This document shows positions 37,526 to 48,064 of a DNA stretch of 64,000 bases, piece by piece (the stretch's first letter is position 1; each line of letters begins with the position of its first letter). The stretch spans positions 1 through 64,000 of the forward strand of contig JASAMV010003771.1 of assembly GCA_030248065.1 (NCBI GenBank), in the 5' to 3' direction. Both the position numbers and the translations under genes were made by a program. The notes under the pieces are model-generated. The model ran no database searches and was not told the origin of the DNA. It saw only the letters and a list, made by a program, of their open reading frames with translations. This DNA is from Rhynchonema sp. JSB1_4. Taxonomy: Eukaryota; Nematoda; Chromadorea; Monhysterida; Xyalidae.

Positions 37526-37943
37526 CAGTGTGGTGGCAGGCCAATCGACCCAAGATACCCTAGGGGGGGATGGTTTCGGAGTTACTCGAGATACCCCCCA
37601 GAGGCTACCCAAGATACCCCTATGGTCCGTCAAAAGGCGAAAAAAGGCCGTTTTTTGCATGCAATTTTACTGCAAAATTGGCCTAAAAAATGGGTACCTT
37701 TTAACATTTTTGCCGAAAATTAGCCTAAAATGACCATTTTTGGGTGTTTGCGCGCGGAGCGCGCGATTTTAGGGGTTCCGAGGTCGAAAAACACCTATTT
37801 TTGCCTTTGCAAAGCATAAATCGACTTACTCGAGATACCCTTTGGGGTCGGCTCGAGATAGATACCCTTCCCCCCTAAGGGTTGACTGGAGATAGATACC
37901 CCTTAGGGGGGAATCCCCCCATCCCCCCCCAGCCACTACAGTG
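37526..37943. mobile_element. Family E2 element (GAGATACCC repeats)
   Basis: Ends CAGTGTGGTGGC / AGCCACTACAGTG with GAGATACCCC subterminal repeats and core CGCGCGGAGCGCGCG at 37751-37765. No clean target duplication. Confidence 0.65.
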
Positions 37944-38011
37944 CCCCTGCCCACAGGAACTACAGTGATGGCGTGGATGAATTTCTAAAGATTTTTCACT
38001 CCTCTGTCCTC

Positions 38012-38139
38012 CAGTGTAGTACTTGGTCAGGGTGTTGACGATAGATAGATTGGGTGGGACCCGAAATGTGTTGACGATAGATAGATGACCCAAGTCCGAA
38101 ATCTGGGGGGGGGGGTCGACCCAAACAAGTACTACCCTG
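38012..38139. mobile_element. Family C element, internally deleted
   Basis: Both ends intact (CAGTGTAGTACTTGG / AAGTACTACCCTG) but only 128 bp long, perfect 8-bp duplication CTGTCCTC (38004-38011 and 38140-38147). Confidence 0.92.
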
Positions 38140-38256
38140 CTGTCCTCTCTCTTTGGAATTAGACGGTTGCACAAGAGGAGTTAAAAATCTTTGGAAAATC
38201 ATCCACGCCTATAAAAGGCAGAAACGGCGTTTTGAGGCCAGCCGCTTCAGATTACG

Positions 38257-38361
38257 TTTAAGCCCAAGCCCAAGAAGCCTAGGTGTAGGCCTAAGCCTAA
38301 GCCTAAGCCTAGGCCTAAGCCTAAGCCAAAGCCTAAGCCCAAGCCTAAGGCTAAGCTCAAG
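38257..38361. repeat. Degenerate (GCCTAA)n array
   Basis: Runs of GCCTAA mixed with GCCCAA and GCCAAA. Read on the minus strand the unit is TTAGGC, the nematode telomere hexamer. Confidence 0.75.
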
Positions 38362-38496
38362 AAAACAAACAAAAAATGATGGCTATGTTTTGACATCCCA
38401 ACCCCGATTTCACTGTTATAAACACTATTTCTCATCATTTTGTGCATGTATAAACTAGTTTTAACCAAAAAAGCCAAAAAAACAAAAAATTTCACC

Positions 38497-38568
38497 GGCG
38501 CCGGCGGGACTCGAACCAGCGGTCCCACAGGCACGAGTCCAACGCTTTCACCGCTGAGCTAGCGAACC
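38497..38568 (-). pseudogene. tRNA-like sequence (degenerate tRNA or SINE head)
   Basis: On the minus strand it shows an A-box (TAGCTCAGCGG) and a B-box (GGTTCGAGTCC) at the spacing of a tRNA, 72 nt in all. The anticodon stem does not pair and the acceptor pairs at only four positions, so it is a tRNA-derived relic with an intact-looking pol III promoter. Confidence 0.4.
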
Positions 38569-38998
38569 GACACACACTGCCGTCTAGCCGCTGCTACTTA
38601 TATCTAGCGCTGCTGCTGTCTAATACACACACGTGTATTAATTAATGCACACACAGCCAGCTGCGTGTAACGGTTAAACCTGATGATCAAGGGCACCTGG
38701 ATGATTTTCCAAAGATTTTTATCTCCTAATCGGTTGCACGAATTAGACAAGTCGATTCTTTTTCATTGATTTTTTCAACAAAGCGGAGGAGTTAGTCAAC
38801 CAAACGAAAGTGAGGGCACGGTTGATGGAAGACTGCTTACTATTGTAATCACTGCACCCTGCAGAGGCTCTGGCGGGAAGACTGATTATGAATTTGAAAA
38901 TAAAACGGATTAAACGGAATCCGCATAATCAGCATTCCCCCCAGGGCCGTTTCCCAGGAAGACTGATTACGAGTGCTATGCATGCCACGCATGTATTC

Positions 38999-39122
38999 AG
39001 CCTAAGCCCAAGCCTAAGTTTAAGCCTGGGTCAAGGCCCAAGCCTAAATATGTGCGCTAACGTGAGCCTAAGCCTAAGCCTAAGCCTGAACTCAAACCTA
39101 AGCCCAAGCCTTGGTTCAGGAC
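38999..39122. repeat. Degenerate (GCCTAA)n array, second
   Basis: Same unit as 38257-38361, more diverged, with the longest clean run at about 39065-39088. Flanked on both sides by CGTTTAATCCG / CGGATTAAACGG motifs near GGAAGACTGATTA, which suggests a larger inverted repeat. Confidence 0.7.
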
Positions 39123-40130
39123 TAAGCTACAGCTGGATTCCGTTTAATCCGTTTTATTTTCCAGTCCATAAGCAGTCTTCCCCCCAGCACGCAAAAATCC
39201 GTTTAATCCGGAAAATCCGTTTAATCCGTTTTATTTATAATCAGTCTTCCCGGCACGGCGGGCGCATGTATAACCCATGCAAGCTCAGCAACACCAAACA
39301 CTCCTCACCGTCACCACCGTGGGAATTCAAAGGACCTGAGACGACAAAAGATCTTCAGACTTTTTTTTTATTTCTGAGCTCCATCAGCATAGGTTTGCTA
39401 CAAAGGAGGGATCACAGCATACAGTAATCCAAATGACTGACAATTTAGTGCTCAGCGATTTCTCCTAAGTTACCCTAGAGTCCAAAGGACTTATCACCGT
39501 CAGCAACAGAATCGCAGTCAATCTCAGGAAGACATGGCTATGGCTCTATTTAAGTGCGCTCCTGTCGCTCCACATTCAAATTGCTTTGAAGCTTCGGTTC
39601 GGGCCACGAAGGGTCCGGTGCGGCAGGCAACCATGTTTGCGCGGCGAGGCGGTCACTGTTTGCTGCGATTTTTCTCAGAGTTATCTGTTGTTCGGCTGCG
39701 TGGGAGGCTGTTGTTCTATTTTTTGTAGTTTGTAGGCCATCGGTTTTGTGAAGTCACGTCCGCCAATGGAGCGCTTGTGCTCTTGTTGTTGAGTCAAGAC
39801 ATAATAATTTTTCTTGGTTTGCTGTTGTTTTGAAAGTGGAATGGTCAAATCCGGATCAGTTTGGGATTGCGTATGGTGATGCTGACTAGTGAAAGCAAAT
39901 AAAGTTGGCAAAATCAAGAGTTTTTCGTCAGTGCAAAACCAGAATCCATCTTCAGACTTCAGACGTGATTTCAGACTTTTTTACACATACGTGCAGCATA
40001 CACAACAGAAGTTCTGTAAAAATTCACGCCGTTTGCTTCTATTGAACAGGACATTTTGCATAAACCATCAACTGAGACTTTTGATCCTCAAAAATCCTCT
40101 TATCCCTTTACAATCATCACGACCACAACG
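39123..40130. other. Repeat tail and unique spacer before the membrane-protein gene
   Basis: Repeats of AATCCGTTTTATTT to about 39260, then unique DNA. One possible exon-like frame on the minus strand at 39681-39917; nothing else supported. Confidence 0.4.
39681..39917 (-). other. Short Gln-rich open frame, possible exon
   Basis: About 60 codons after a possible acceptor (CTTTCACTAG) read as Gln/His/Lys-rich protein-like sequence with GGRDFTKPMAYKLQK. No partner exon was found and no family is recognised. It lies divergent from the membrane-protein gene at 40.1 kb. Confidence 0.15.
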
Positions 40131-41490
40131 ATGGGTTTTCTGTCGCCAATTTTGATGTTGCTGTTGGTGATTATTGAAAGTTGGTAACTATAATTCCAGT
40201 TTTAGTCTCCCGGCAGCGATCAACAAAGACTAATGTTTTTCCATCTTTCAGTGTCCATGGCAGCAAGTGGCACTGTTTCGTGCACGGGCAGTCTGAACAT
40301 CGTCGTTTGGGCTGTGGTGTTCACCATTGAGGTTGGCACCACTGAGTCAACCCCGCTCAGGCCTTTGCTTGGGACTGAAATAAATCAAGGCGCAAACCTA
40401 CATACATGTCAGGTCTAACAGGCTTCACAGTTAATGTAACAGGTGATGTTTCAGATCGTGACGATCATCTGCGCGCCAATGCTGTGGATTTTCTGGAAAA
40501 ACGCACGCGCGGATCGTAAACGCACCGAAAGGATTAGGCAAATGGCACAAAAGGACGACGTGAAATCGGAAGTTGGTGATGTGATTTTAAATGATGTTTC
40601 GCTCAGTTGTCAATCAATACAGTATGTGTGCAGTATTGATATTGATAACCCGGTAGGCATTGGATCAATGTGAACTGTGCAGCGTACTTTTTTGATGGCT
40701 CGTTTCGACCTGCTTTCACAGGCTCCCGGTGCACCACTAGGTCATCCTCAGTAGAATTCGTCAGATAGGGACGTAGACTACAAGCACACAAAAAATACAC
40801 AAGTTAGTGTTTGCGTTGAAAATGGATGGAAACATTTTTTGAGAAAAAATAGCGATATTTTGCGCGGGCATAATCCCATAGGCTTGGTTGGATGCGGTCA
40901 CTTGGGCACCTGGCATGCATTCTCCGTGATGTTCACCTGGCACAACGTCCAAAAGAATGCTCTTCTGGTTCTTTACAGTCGAAGAGCCGTTCCCATTCCC
41001 ACAGCCACAACCGCAAGTCACGATTCGGTTTCAAAAAGAGTCAAAGGGCTGGAGGATTGAATGAAGTGGAACCGTCTGATCTGGGTTAGTATGAAGATCT
41101 GAAATAACTCAACTGGTGTAATTTTCGAAACGCTGTTTCACGATCACACTAACTTTACACCGATCACCGACCGAGCGTGCACCGACATTCACACCCAACG
41201 AGTTTGGCGTTAATTTAATTATTGCCCAATTATTTTCCAGTTGCCGGTACCGTGAGTGCACCAGGGCGTCGTGAATCAGAGTCTCAAACAGGTTGGTTCA
41301 CTCGCAGTTGTGACAGATTCAGAACGTTTTGTCACTTGGCTCTGTGGCTGTTTTTAATCGTATTTTTTCAGGGGGTACAGCAGCAAAGGGCGACTCCGCG
41401 AACAGCCCCAAACCAAGTTCGAACTACATGGGTGGTGATCAACAACAGGTGGCAAAAGAGTCTCATTACATTCCGATGCTGCACTCCTAG
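40131..41490 (+). CDS. Unrecognised small membrane protein, spliced
   Basis: I do not recognise the family. Six exons fit by phase and splice signals: 40131-40179, 40252-40331, 40455-40571, 40979-41084, 41241-41291, 41372-41490, giving 173 aa. Residues 1-16 (MGFLSPILMLLLVIIE) look like a signal peptide or short anchor. A short segment with two cysteines follows, then a strong membrane span (about NIVVWAVVF to MLWIFWK), then a basic stop-transfer run (KNARADRKRTERIRQ). The tail is rich in Ser, His, Lys and Gly (SRSHSHSHNRKSR) and ends in ESHYIPMLHS. Four of five donors begin GTTGG, and this donor type is frequent in the sure genes of the window. An alternative fourth exon at 40722-40754 would give a shorter product ending APGAPLGHPQ. 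Type I topology is an inference. No transcript evidence is available. Confidence 0.5.
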
Positions 41491-42161
41491 GATGAAACAT
41501 TATGAAACACAGTTGTGACGACCTGGTGCTGATTCAAATGCTCATCTGCCAAAGTTTTCGATTTCGTGAATGCCTTTCGTTTCAATTTTAAGTTGTGTTG
41601 CGGATTTGAGCTTCACGTAGTTATGCCTATTTTTGATCTGCTGTCCAGGTTTGAGATTCAGAAGTATCAAATGACTTAAAAACAGATGTCTTGAGAATAG
41701 CTCTCTCGTGTAAGATTTCTGCTCATATGAGCTCATTTATTCGTCAAGATTAGGAAGTGAAATATAGTCCGTCCACCAGCTCATGGCACTTTGTGTTGCT
41801 GCTGGCTGGTTTGGTCCCTTCCTCCACGTTCTAATGAAAGAGAAATTGAATGTGAGCGATTTTGCAAAAAACTTAAAAAAATAATAAAATGTGTCGAAAA
41901 CGATTGAATTCGATCAAATTTAAAATTAAATTAAATTAAAATCTATAAAACACGTCGATTTCATAAAGACAGCAATTTAGGAGCAAAAATATTTTTTTTC
42001 GGAAACTCAATTTCTCTTTCATAAGAACGTGGAGGAATGGAACAAGTCGGCCAGCAGCAACACAAAGTGCCATGAGCTGGTGGAAGGACTATACATGCCA
42101 ATACCATACCATGTTGCTTTTGCTCAGAGAAAAAGGTTCCAGATCATGTACCGCAGAGAAC

Positions 42162-42542
42162 CAGTGCTCAAACGAGATTGTTTATCGGGATCGGGATCGG
42201 GATTACAGTAGTTGGCACCATAAGTAACCTTGCTGATTATTTTTCATTTTGGACCTCGCAGTCGGGCTACAAATCATCCTCAGCAAAAACGACGCCAAAA
42301 TGTGCAAAAGGATGCAAAAGTGCCCATTTTTCTTTCACATTTTTGTTGTCCTACTCAGTTTTATGTATATCATACAAAAGCGATATCAATACGACTCTCA
42401 CTTTCAGCAGCTCTGTAAGCCCGATAAAAATCCCGATGAGAATCCCGAATCGCGATCCGGAGAATTAATCGGGATCGGGCTTTCGGGATTTTATCGGGAT
42501 TGAAAGTCTCCAGATCGGGATTGGGATCCCGTTCGAGCACTG
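42162..42542. mobile_element. Family P hAT-like element (ATCGGG repeats)
   Basis: Ends CAGTGCTCAAACGAGAT / ATCCCGTTCGAGCACTG, 381 bp, perfect 8-bp duplication CAGAGAAC (42154-42161 and 42543-42550). Subterminal repeats of ATCGGG. Confidence 0.92.
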
Positions 42543-42825
42543 CAGAGAACAAACTATGTACAGAGTTCATTTGACCGATAACTGAGATTTGTTTTTCGTC
42601 ACGTGATCAGAATATTGCTGCCCTCGACTGGTTCAAGTGAAATGATGTTGGAGAGGAGATGTTACCACTTGTGCTTTGTGGTATGAGTTGGGAATGCTAC
42701 ACTTAATTAATACCTATTCAACAATACGCTTTCGAATTGTGACTCTATCATTGCACCCTTGCCCAAGCCACCGACGGACTTGTCGAGTTTGTGGGAGATA
42801 TGGGCTTACTCTTATGTAGTTAGGG

Positions 42826-43080
42826 CGCGGCCATGCAAACGCGGGCGCGGGTCGCGGGTCAGAAAAATATTCTATGTTTTAGACCCGCTCCGCGTTTGCA
42901 TGGCCGCACTTGCGGGCGCGGGTCGCGGGCCAGAAAAATATTCTATGTCCCAGACCCGCGCCCGCGTTTGCATGGCCGCACCTGCGGGCGCGGGTCGCGG
43001 GTCAGAAAAATATTCTATGTCCCAGACCCGCGCCCGCGTTTGCATGGCCGCACTTGCGGGCGCGGGTCGCGGGTCACTCG
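42826..43080. repeat. CpG-rich tandem repeat with palindromic units
   Basis: About three and a half units of 70-80 bp. Each holds GCGGGCGCGGGTCGCGGGTC, a short A/T part AGAAAAATATTCTATG, then GACCCGCGCCCGCGTTTGCA, so each unit can fold on itself. Confidence 0.8.
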
Positions 43081-43760
43081 AAACATTTCTTTGGCTGGGC
43101 TTGTAGCGCGCGAAAACCACAGTTTTAAAGAAGACGAACTGTTTAGTCTGGTCGCCACAATTTTTTCTGTTCTTTAGTGCTTCCTCCACCAAAAGTCTTA
43201 GGGTTTCCCGCCATGCAGACAGACCGGGCCGGGCTCGGACTCGAACGGGACTCCCGGCCAGAAAAAATAGAGAAACTGTGATTGTGAAGGTGAAGCGGAA
43301 ATCCACCCGTTTTGTGTGTGCTAAACCCCCCAAATTGACCCCAGTGAAAAAATAGAACCCCGTATCCCGTAATCTTCCCCCTCCACTCTCTTCCACCCAG
43401 GTCCAGGTGCTGGTGCGGTGCAGAGATAAGGAAAAATTTTTTCGTTTTTTCCTTTTTTCCTCGAAAAAAAAGGTACCCAAAGAAAAGGAAAAAATATAGG
43501 AAAAAATGAAGCAATAGGGAAAAAACGTTATTTTTTAGGGAAAAAAACGAAAAACCGAAAGGAAAAAAACGTCTCTGTCCAGCTACCTTTTTGGCTTGAC
43601 CTGTGCACAAGTGAGGAATCATTATGCATCAAAACACCAAAATTACCGCAATCGGTGAGAAATCAACGTATTATGCACGCCACTCGTGGTTTTGTGTTTT
43701 GGTGGTAAATTGGCCAAATTTTGGCATTTTGGGAGCTGAAAAGTCGAAAATATCCCATGC

Positions 43761-44900
43761 CAGTGCTGTGGCTGGGGGGGGGGGGGGGGGGGGGGGGGCG
43801 TCCCCCAGGGTTTTTTTTTCAAAATTCACCAGGTGCAACTTAGGTGCAACCCCCCAATTTTTAGGTGCAAGCTGGCCAAAGTAGGTGCAACCCCTATTTT
43901 GGACAAAAAACGCCAATTTTAGGCTTTTTTGCCAGGTTGTGTGTTCAATGCTATTTGCGTGCTTTTAGAAGTTCAATAAAGTTGTAACGCAATGAATGCC
44001 TTTTCCTTTAGCAAAAGCAAACTTTTCAGGGAAAGTTCAACATTTTGTAGCACATTTTGTACCAGTTTCATTATTGAGAACCGATTGAGAAGAAAACGAA
44101 ACAGTGAAATTTTCATGTCACCATATCCACATTTGGGGGTCACATACGAATCAATTACTTTCGCTGTTCATTTACTGTGTGGGTATCTAATACTGTTGTC
44201 ATGCTCTGCTCTAGTTCTGGTCAGTGTAGTTCTTGGGGGGAGGGGGTCCCCTCCTAAGGTACACTAACCGCCGCGACCAAGGTACACTAGTGCACTAACC
44301 GCCGCACCAGGTACACTAACCGCCGCAATTTTTGCCTAAAATAGGCATTTTTAGCCCATGATGGGCATTTTAGGCCTAAAATGGGTAATTTTCAGGTCAA
44401 TGTTGTCAAAAGTCGCCAATATACTCTATTTATGGAGAATTTTTTCCAAAAAAGGGCAAAAATAGGTCAAATTTTTTACCTCAAAGAAGGACTTTTTCCT
44501 GAATTTTGGTCTTCCCCTCCTTCCCCCCACAGGGAGGTGCACTAATCGCCGCACCGACAAAGTGGGTAGGTTCACTAACCGCCTCGCCGGACCAGGAACT
44601 ACACTGATCCTAGTACAGCATGTATTTGTTTTGAATCTTATCACCAGCACACCAGGTACTAACTGTGTACGAAATCAATCAATCAGATCAATATTTTTTG
44701 TCGATGTTGACCAAATGCTTCGATGGAATTTATTGGAAGGAATGAAAAGCCGCGCAGCGCATTTTTTTTGTTTCTAAGCTTTCCAACCTTAAAAGATGCT
44801 GTATAAATGCTAAATTAAGCAAATAAGGGCCCAAAATTCTAGGTGCAACCTTGCACCTAACCCTGAATTTTTAGGTGCAATTCTGATTTTTTAGGTGCAA
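43761..44900. mobile_element. Family G repeat, third copy
   Basis: Starts CAGTGCTGTGGCTGGG with an uninterrupted run of 25 G (43774-43798), then AGGTGCAACCCC repeats and the same body as 723-2960. It contains one family A insertion. The right border is not clear. Confidence 0.75.
44222..44606. mobile_element. Family A element inside the third G copy
   Basis: Ends CAGTGTAGTTCTTGG / CCAGGAACTACACTG, 385 bp, in the same position as 1975-2361. Right flank ATCCTAGT. Confidence 0.85.
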
Positions 44901-45243
44901 TAAAAAAAACTATGGCGTCCCCCCAATGGTACCCTACCCGCCCCGGCCTGGTACGCTACCCTATACTTGCGGGCTGAAAAAAAACGGTTTTTTATTCCAA
45001 AAATATATTTTGCGGAAAAATACGCAAGTATACGCTACCTACCCCCCTACCCGCCCCGCCAGTGTGGTCCGGAGGGGGAACATGACTCTTGCAAATGAAC
45101 TAGGTACTAAACCAACTAACCAACAGATAAGGAGAAGCTCATTCCACTCATATACCAATAACGGATTCAAACCAGCCGAACCCACGAAAACATCAACCAA
45201 TTCAGAAAAAAATGTATGTAATATATATAATCAGCAAACGTAC
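44901..45243. other. Repeat-derived sequence downstream of the truncated glycogen synthase
   Basis: GGTACGCTACCC and CCCGCCCC motifs of element type to about 45080, then about 160 bp of unique DNA up to the last glycogen synthase exon. No further exon found. Confidence 0.5.
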
Positions 45244-47555
45244 TTTGCCCAATTGATTGTACAGGTCAGCGTTGCCGGCACACAAATACCGACCGAGCAG
45301 CGTGGCGTGTGTTGTGAACACCGTGCCGACGTCCACTTTCCACAATCTCACAAATTATTATCAAATTTATTTTTTCAACGCAAGAGGTTAGTAAAATCAA
45401 GCCTACTAACATAATAATGCGGAAACCAGTAAATAACGAGATCCAAAAACAAAAACTGACCAACCGACACATCATAAGTCCCACCCCGGCCTGCCATTCG
45501 TGGAACTGCGCTGTGATCAGGGGCTGATAGTCGGTGATGGCTGCTCGGAACTGAAATCGAGAATATTTTTGGTTCCTTGTTTGCTGAATTTTTGGTTTCG
45601 TTTTACATTTCTATGCCGACTGCACTGACACTGCGGCAGTGAAACAACGGGTAATCTATCATGCGTGAACCATCAGATCTAGAAACAGGCACAGTCAAAT
45701 TTCAGCTTAGTGCAAAAAAAAATCCAGAGCATAACAACATTTATTGAAAGTTGACCTATTCTCCGAATTCATTCATCTGGGATGTGAATAAACCTCTCTA
45801 AACAAGTTTCAAGTGTCAATCCCAACACCCCAAACCGACCGCTTGTATGAACTGTGCCACCATCACACCCAATATGACAGCGTCGTTCGCTTCCCTATCG
45901 TGCCACGGTATGCCGATATGCGTGTCACGCCACAGCTGCAGAATTACTCTTTGTTTTTATACACATAATGTATCGGAAGAGGAAATCATAATATCAAAAC
46001 ACCTCATGCTTCCATTGGTCCAATTTCCAGGCAGCTGAGCCGATATCGAATAGCACCACTTTGGGATAGCCGTCGATCAGCCAACGTCCGTAGGTCACCT
46101 GCATCAAATTGGTTGATGTTTCAAAATGTTACGATTGCAAGACAAATTGAGAGGGCTTATACTCGTGGTGGAAATAAGAAACCCACGACCAACCAGGAAT
46201 CCCTGATCCCTCAAATGATGTAGTGCATGTCGCATCGGCGGATGTTCGGGTTCCAACACTTCGACTTCGAGTCTGACCCTGTCCTCAACGTATGGCCCCA
46301 TCATACAATATCGATCACCCAATTCGTCTGTGCTCACGGGCGCTTTTGTGCGCAACACGGTGTAGATACCGCCAACTGAAACATGTCTGCCGTATTTCCT
46401 TTAAACGGTGTGTATGACGTCTCAGGTCCTATGATTTTTTTGGTGTCAAAATAAAACGAAAATCGCGCAAAAGAAGAAAGATTTTTCAAAAAACAAATAG
46501 TCAGATTTTTGTTTGATATCAATAGTAGGGGAGCTCGGACCCGTCAGTCACAGCGTTCAATAGAATTGATGGGTTTCGGGTTTTCAAGCGTCGGCTGAAA
46601 CCTTCTTGAGCTTGTTCACGTGTGTTTGAAGAACAGATAACCTTGTTGCTTGCCAAAATAGAATACTGAACAAGTGCAGTGACAATGAAGTAGTGTTCTG
46701 TAAACAGTGCCAAATTACCTAAATAAATGCCACAGAAGCTGAGCATTTACAATCAAATGTGTGCATGCACGTGCTGCAGAAAAAGACATCAAACATCCTG
46801 AGAGGGCAGCTCAATTAGGAGGAGACTTCTACTGTGCATTACTGTATTTGGAATTTGAAGGCTGGCTTCTATTGGACGCCATGCTATGCGGTAACTAGAC
46901 ATCAATAATTGTTAGGGAATTTTTTTGTTCTCATGTCGTGATAACTAATTCGAGCAGCTTGACCAATCACACAACACTGAACCGTACCATGATCTTCCAT
47001 AGCCAGGACAGCGCAACAAGCGCAGTCAAAAAAGATAAAATATTCATTTTCAAATGATCATCCCCAGTTACCACCAAATAACAACTATATGTTCTGGCAC
47101 CAAAATCAGATTGCGTGTAGGCCTTGCTGCCGAATAAAACATACCACCCGATGTGCGTGTACAGATAAACCCGAAACCACATTGAAAGAGACGAATATCA
47201 ATGATGTTTCACCTCCTCAGTTTTCGGACGGCTGTCTGCGCCGTTATTGTGAAAAGTTAATTCTACAGGTATCGCAACTGCGTGCTGCGACGGCAAGTCA
47301 CCAGGCCAAACCAAATGATAGCCAGAGTTAATTTTCATTCACAAAACCTTTATTGGCTACTTCCCAGCTGCATTCGAATACGTATCTGCCCTCTTTCTTG
47401 GCAGTGACACCCTTGTCCATGGCAGCCATTGACGCCATCGGGTCCATAGTCGACACATCCAGTGTCTTACGACGTCGGGCCATTGCGGCCAGGTTTGTCA
47501 TCGACATCCTGCTCGTCAGCTTGTCTGCAAGCATCCGGGCTTGGAATCGGTGCAT
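45244..47555 (-). pseudogene. GYS: Glycogen synthase, N-terminal part only (truncated)
   Basis: Glycogen synthase (GT3 family) adds glucose from UDP-glucose to glycogen. Six exons are present: 47555-47348, 46375-46194, 46098-46003, 45935-45840, 45550-45465, 45346-45244, all in phase, 257 codons. Exon 1 has an extra basic N-terminus and ends WEVANK; exon 2 gives VGGIYTVLRTKA, which holds the UDP-glucose-binding loop, and GPYVEDRVRLEVE; exon 3 YGRWLIDG; exon 4 GIPWHDREANDAVILG; exon 5 FHEWQAGVG; exon 6 [17 protein letters not shown]. The last exon ends with a usable donor (GTACGT), but no later exon is found down to 41.5 kb, only repeats. About two thirds of the enzyme (human about 737 aa), with the C-terminal catalytic lobe, is missing. 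It may be a dead fragment, a gene split by repeat insertion with distant exons, or an assembly error. The exons themselves carry no stops. Confidence 0.8.
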
Positions 47556-47791
47556 CGGGCATCATTGATGAGAACGAAGATATGACCGTCAGTTGGCTGC
47601 AACCGACAATCGTATGGAATGAAACCACAACAAGTTCAACACCATTCAACTACAATGTTCACCAAAACAAATTTTTATGCAAATAAGTCAGAAAACCCTG
47701 GTCAAACTTGATGACCACACGCAGAAAACAAAACGACAAGATGGACTACGATACAGCAGACAGAAAAATAAATACAAATCTTGCTGGAGTA

Positions 47792-47797
47792 TTTATT
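47792..47797 (-). promoter_or_regulatory. Possible polyadenylation signal for IDE
   Basis: AATAAA on the minus strand, about 270 bp past the IDE stop and before the glycogen synthase start. Confidence 0.35.
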
Positions 47798-48064
47798 AGT
47801 TAAATATATTGTCAAAGACGTCACAGTACGCATTTCACAATAGAAGGTAAAGGCAGCGAAACAGACCACAGAAGTGCAGAATAGAGCAGGTTACAGTAAA
47901 TCACAGAACACAGCAGCATCATTGGATACGGACAGAAAAAGGGAGTTGACCAAACAAAAACTAAAAACGCAGGCCGTGTTGCAGAAAGTCAAATAAAGTA
48001 TACCTACCTACCTATAAAAACTACAAACCTGATTAAAAACGCGGAATTTCAACAGTAATCATAT

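Noticed and set aside
38247..38534. Minus-strand frame of Leu-Gly repeats
   Set aside because: Translation of the GCCTAA array.
42872..43480. 202-codon minus-strand frame with Arg/Pro/Ala-rich repeats
   Set aside because: Follows the CpG-rich tandem array and the A/T-rich sequence beside it; no family and no splice context.
46967..47182. Frame in glycogen synthase intron 1 resembling VGGIYTVL-SKA
   Set aside because: The resemblance is weak, and the true exon 46375-46194 matches far better and joins exon 1 in phase.
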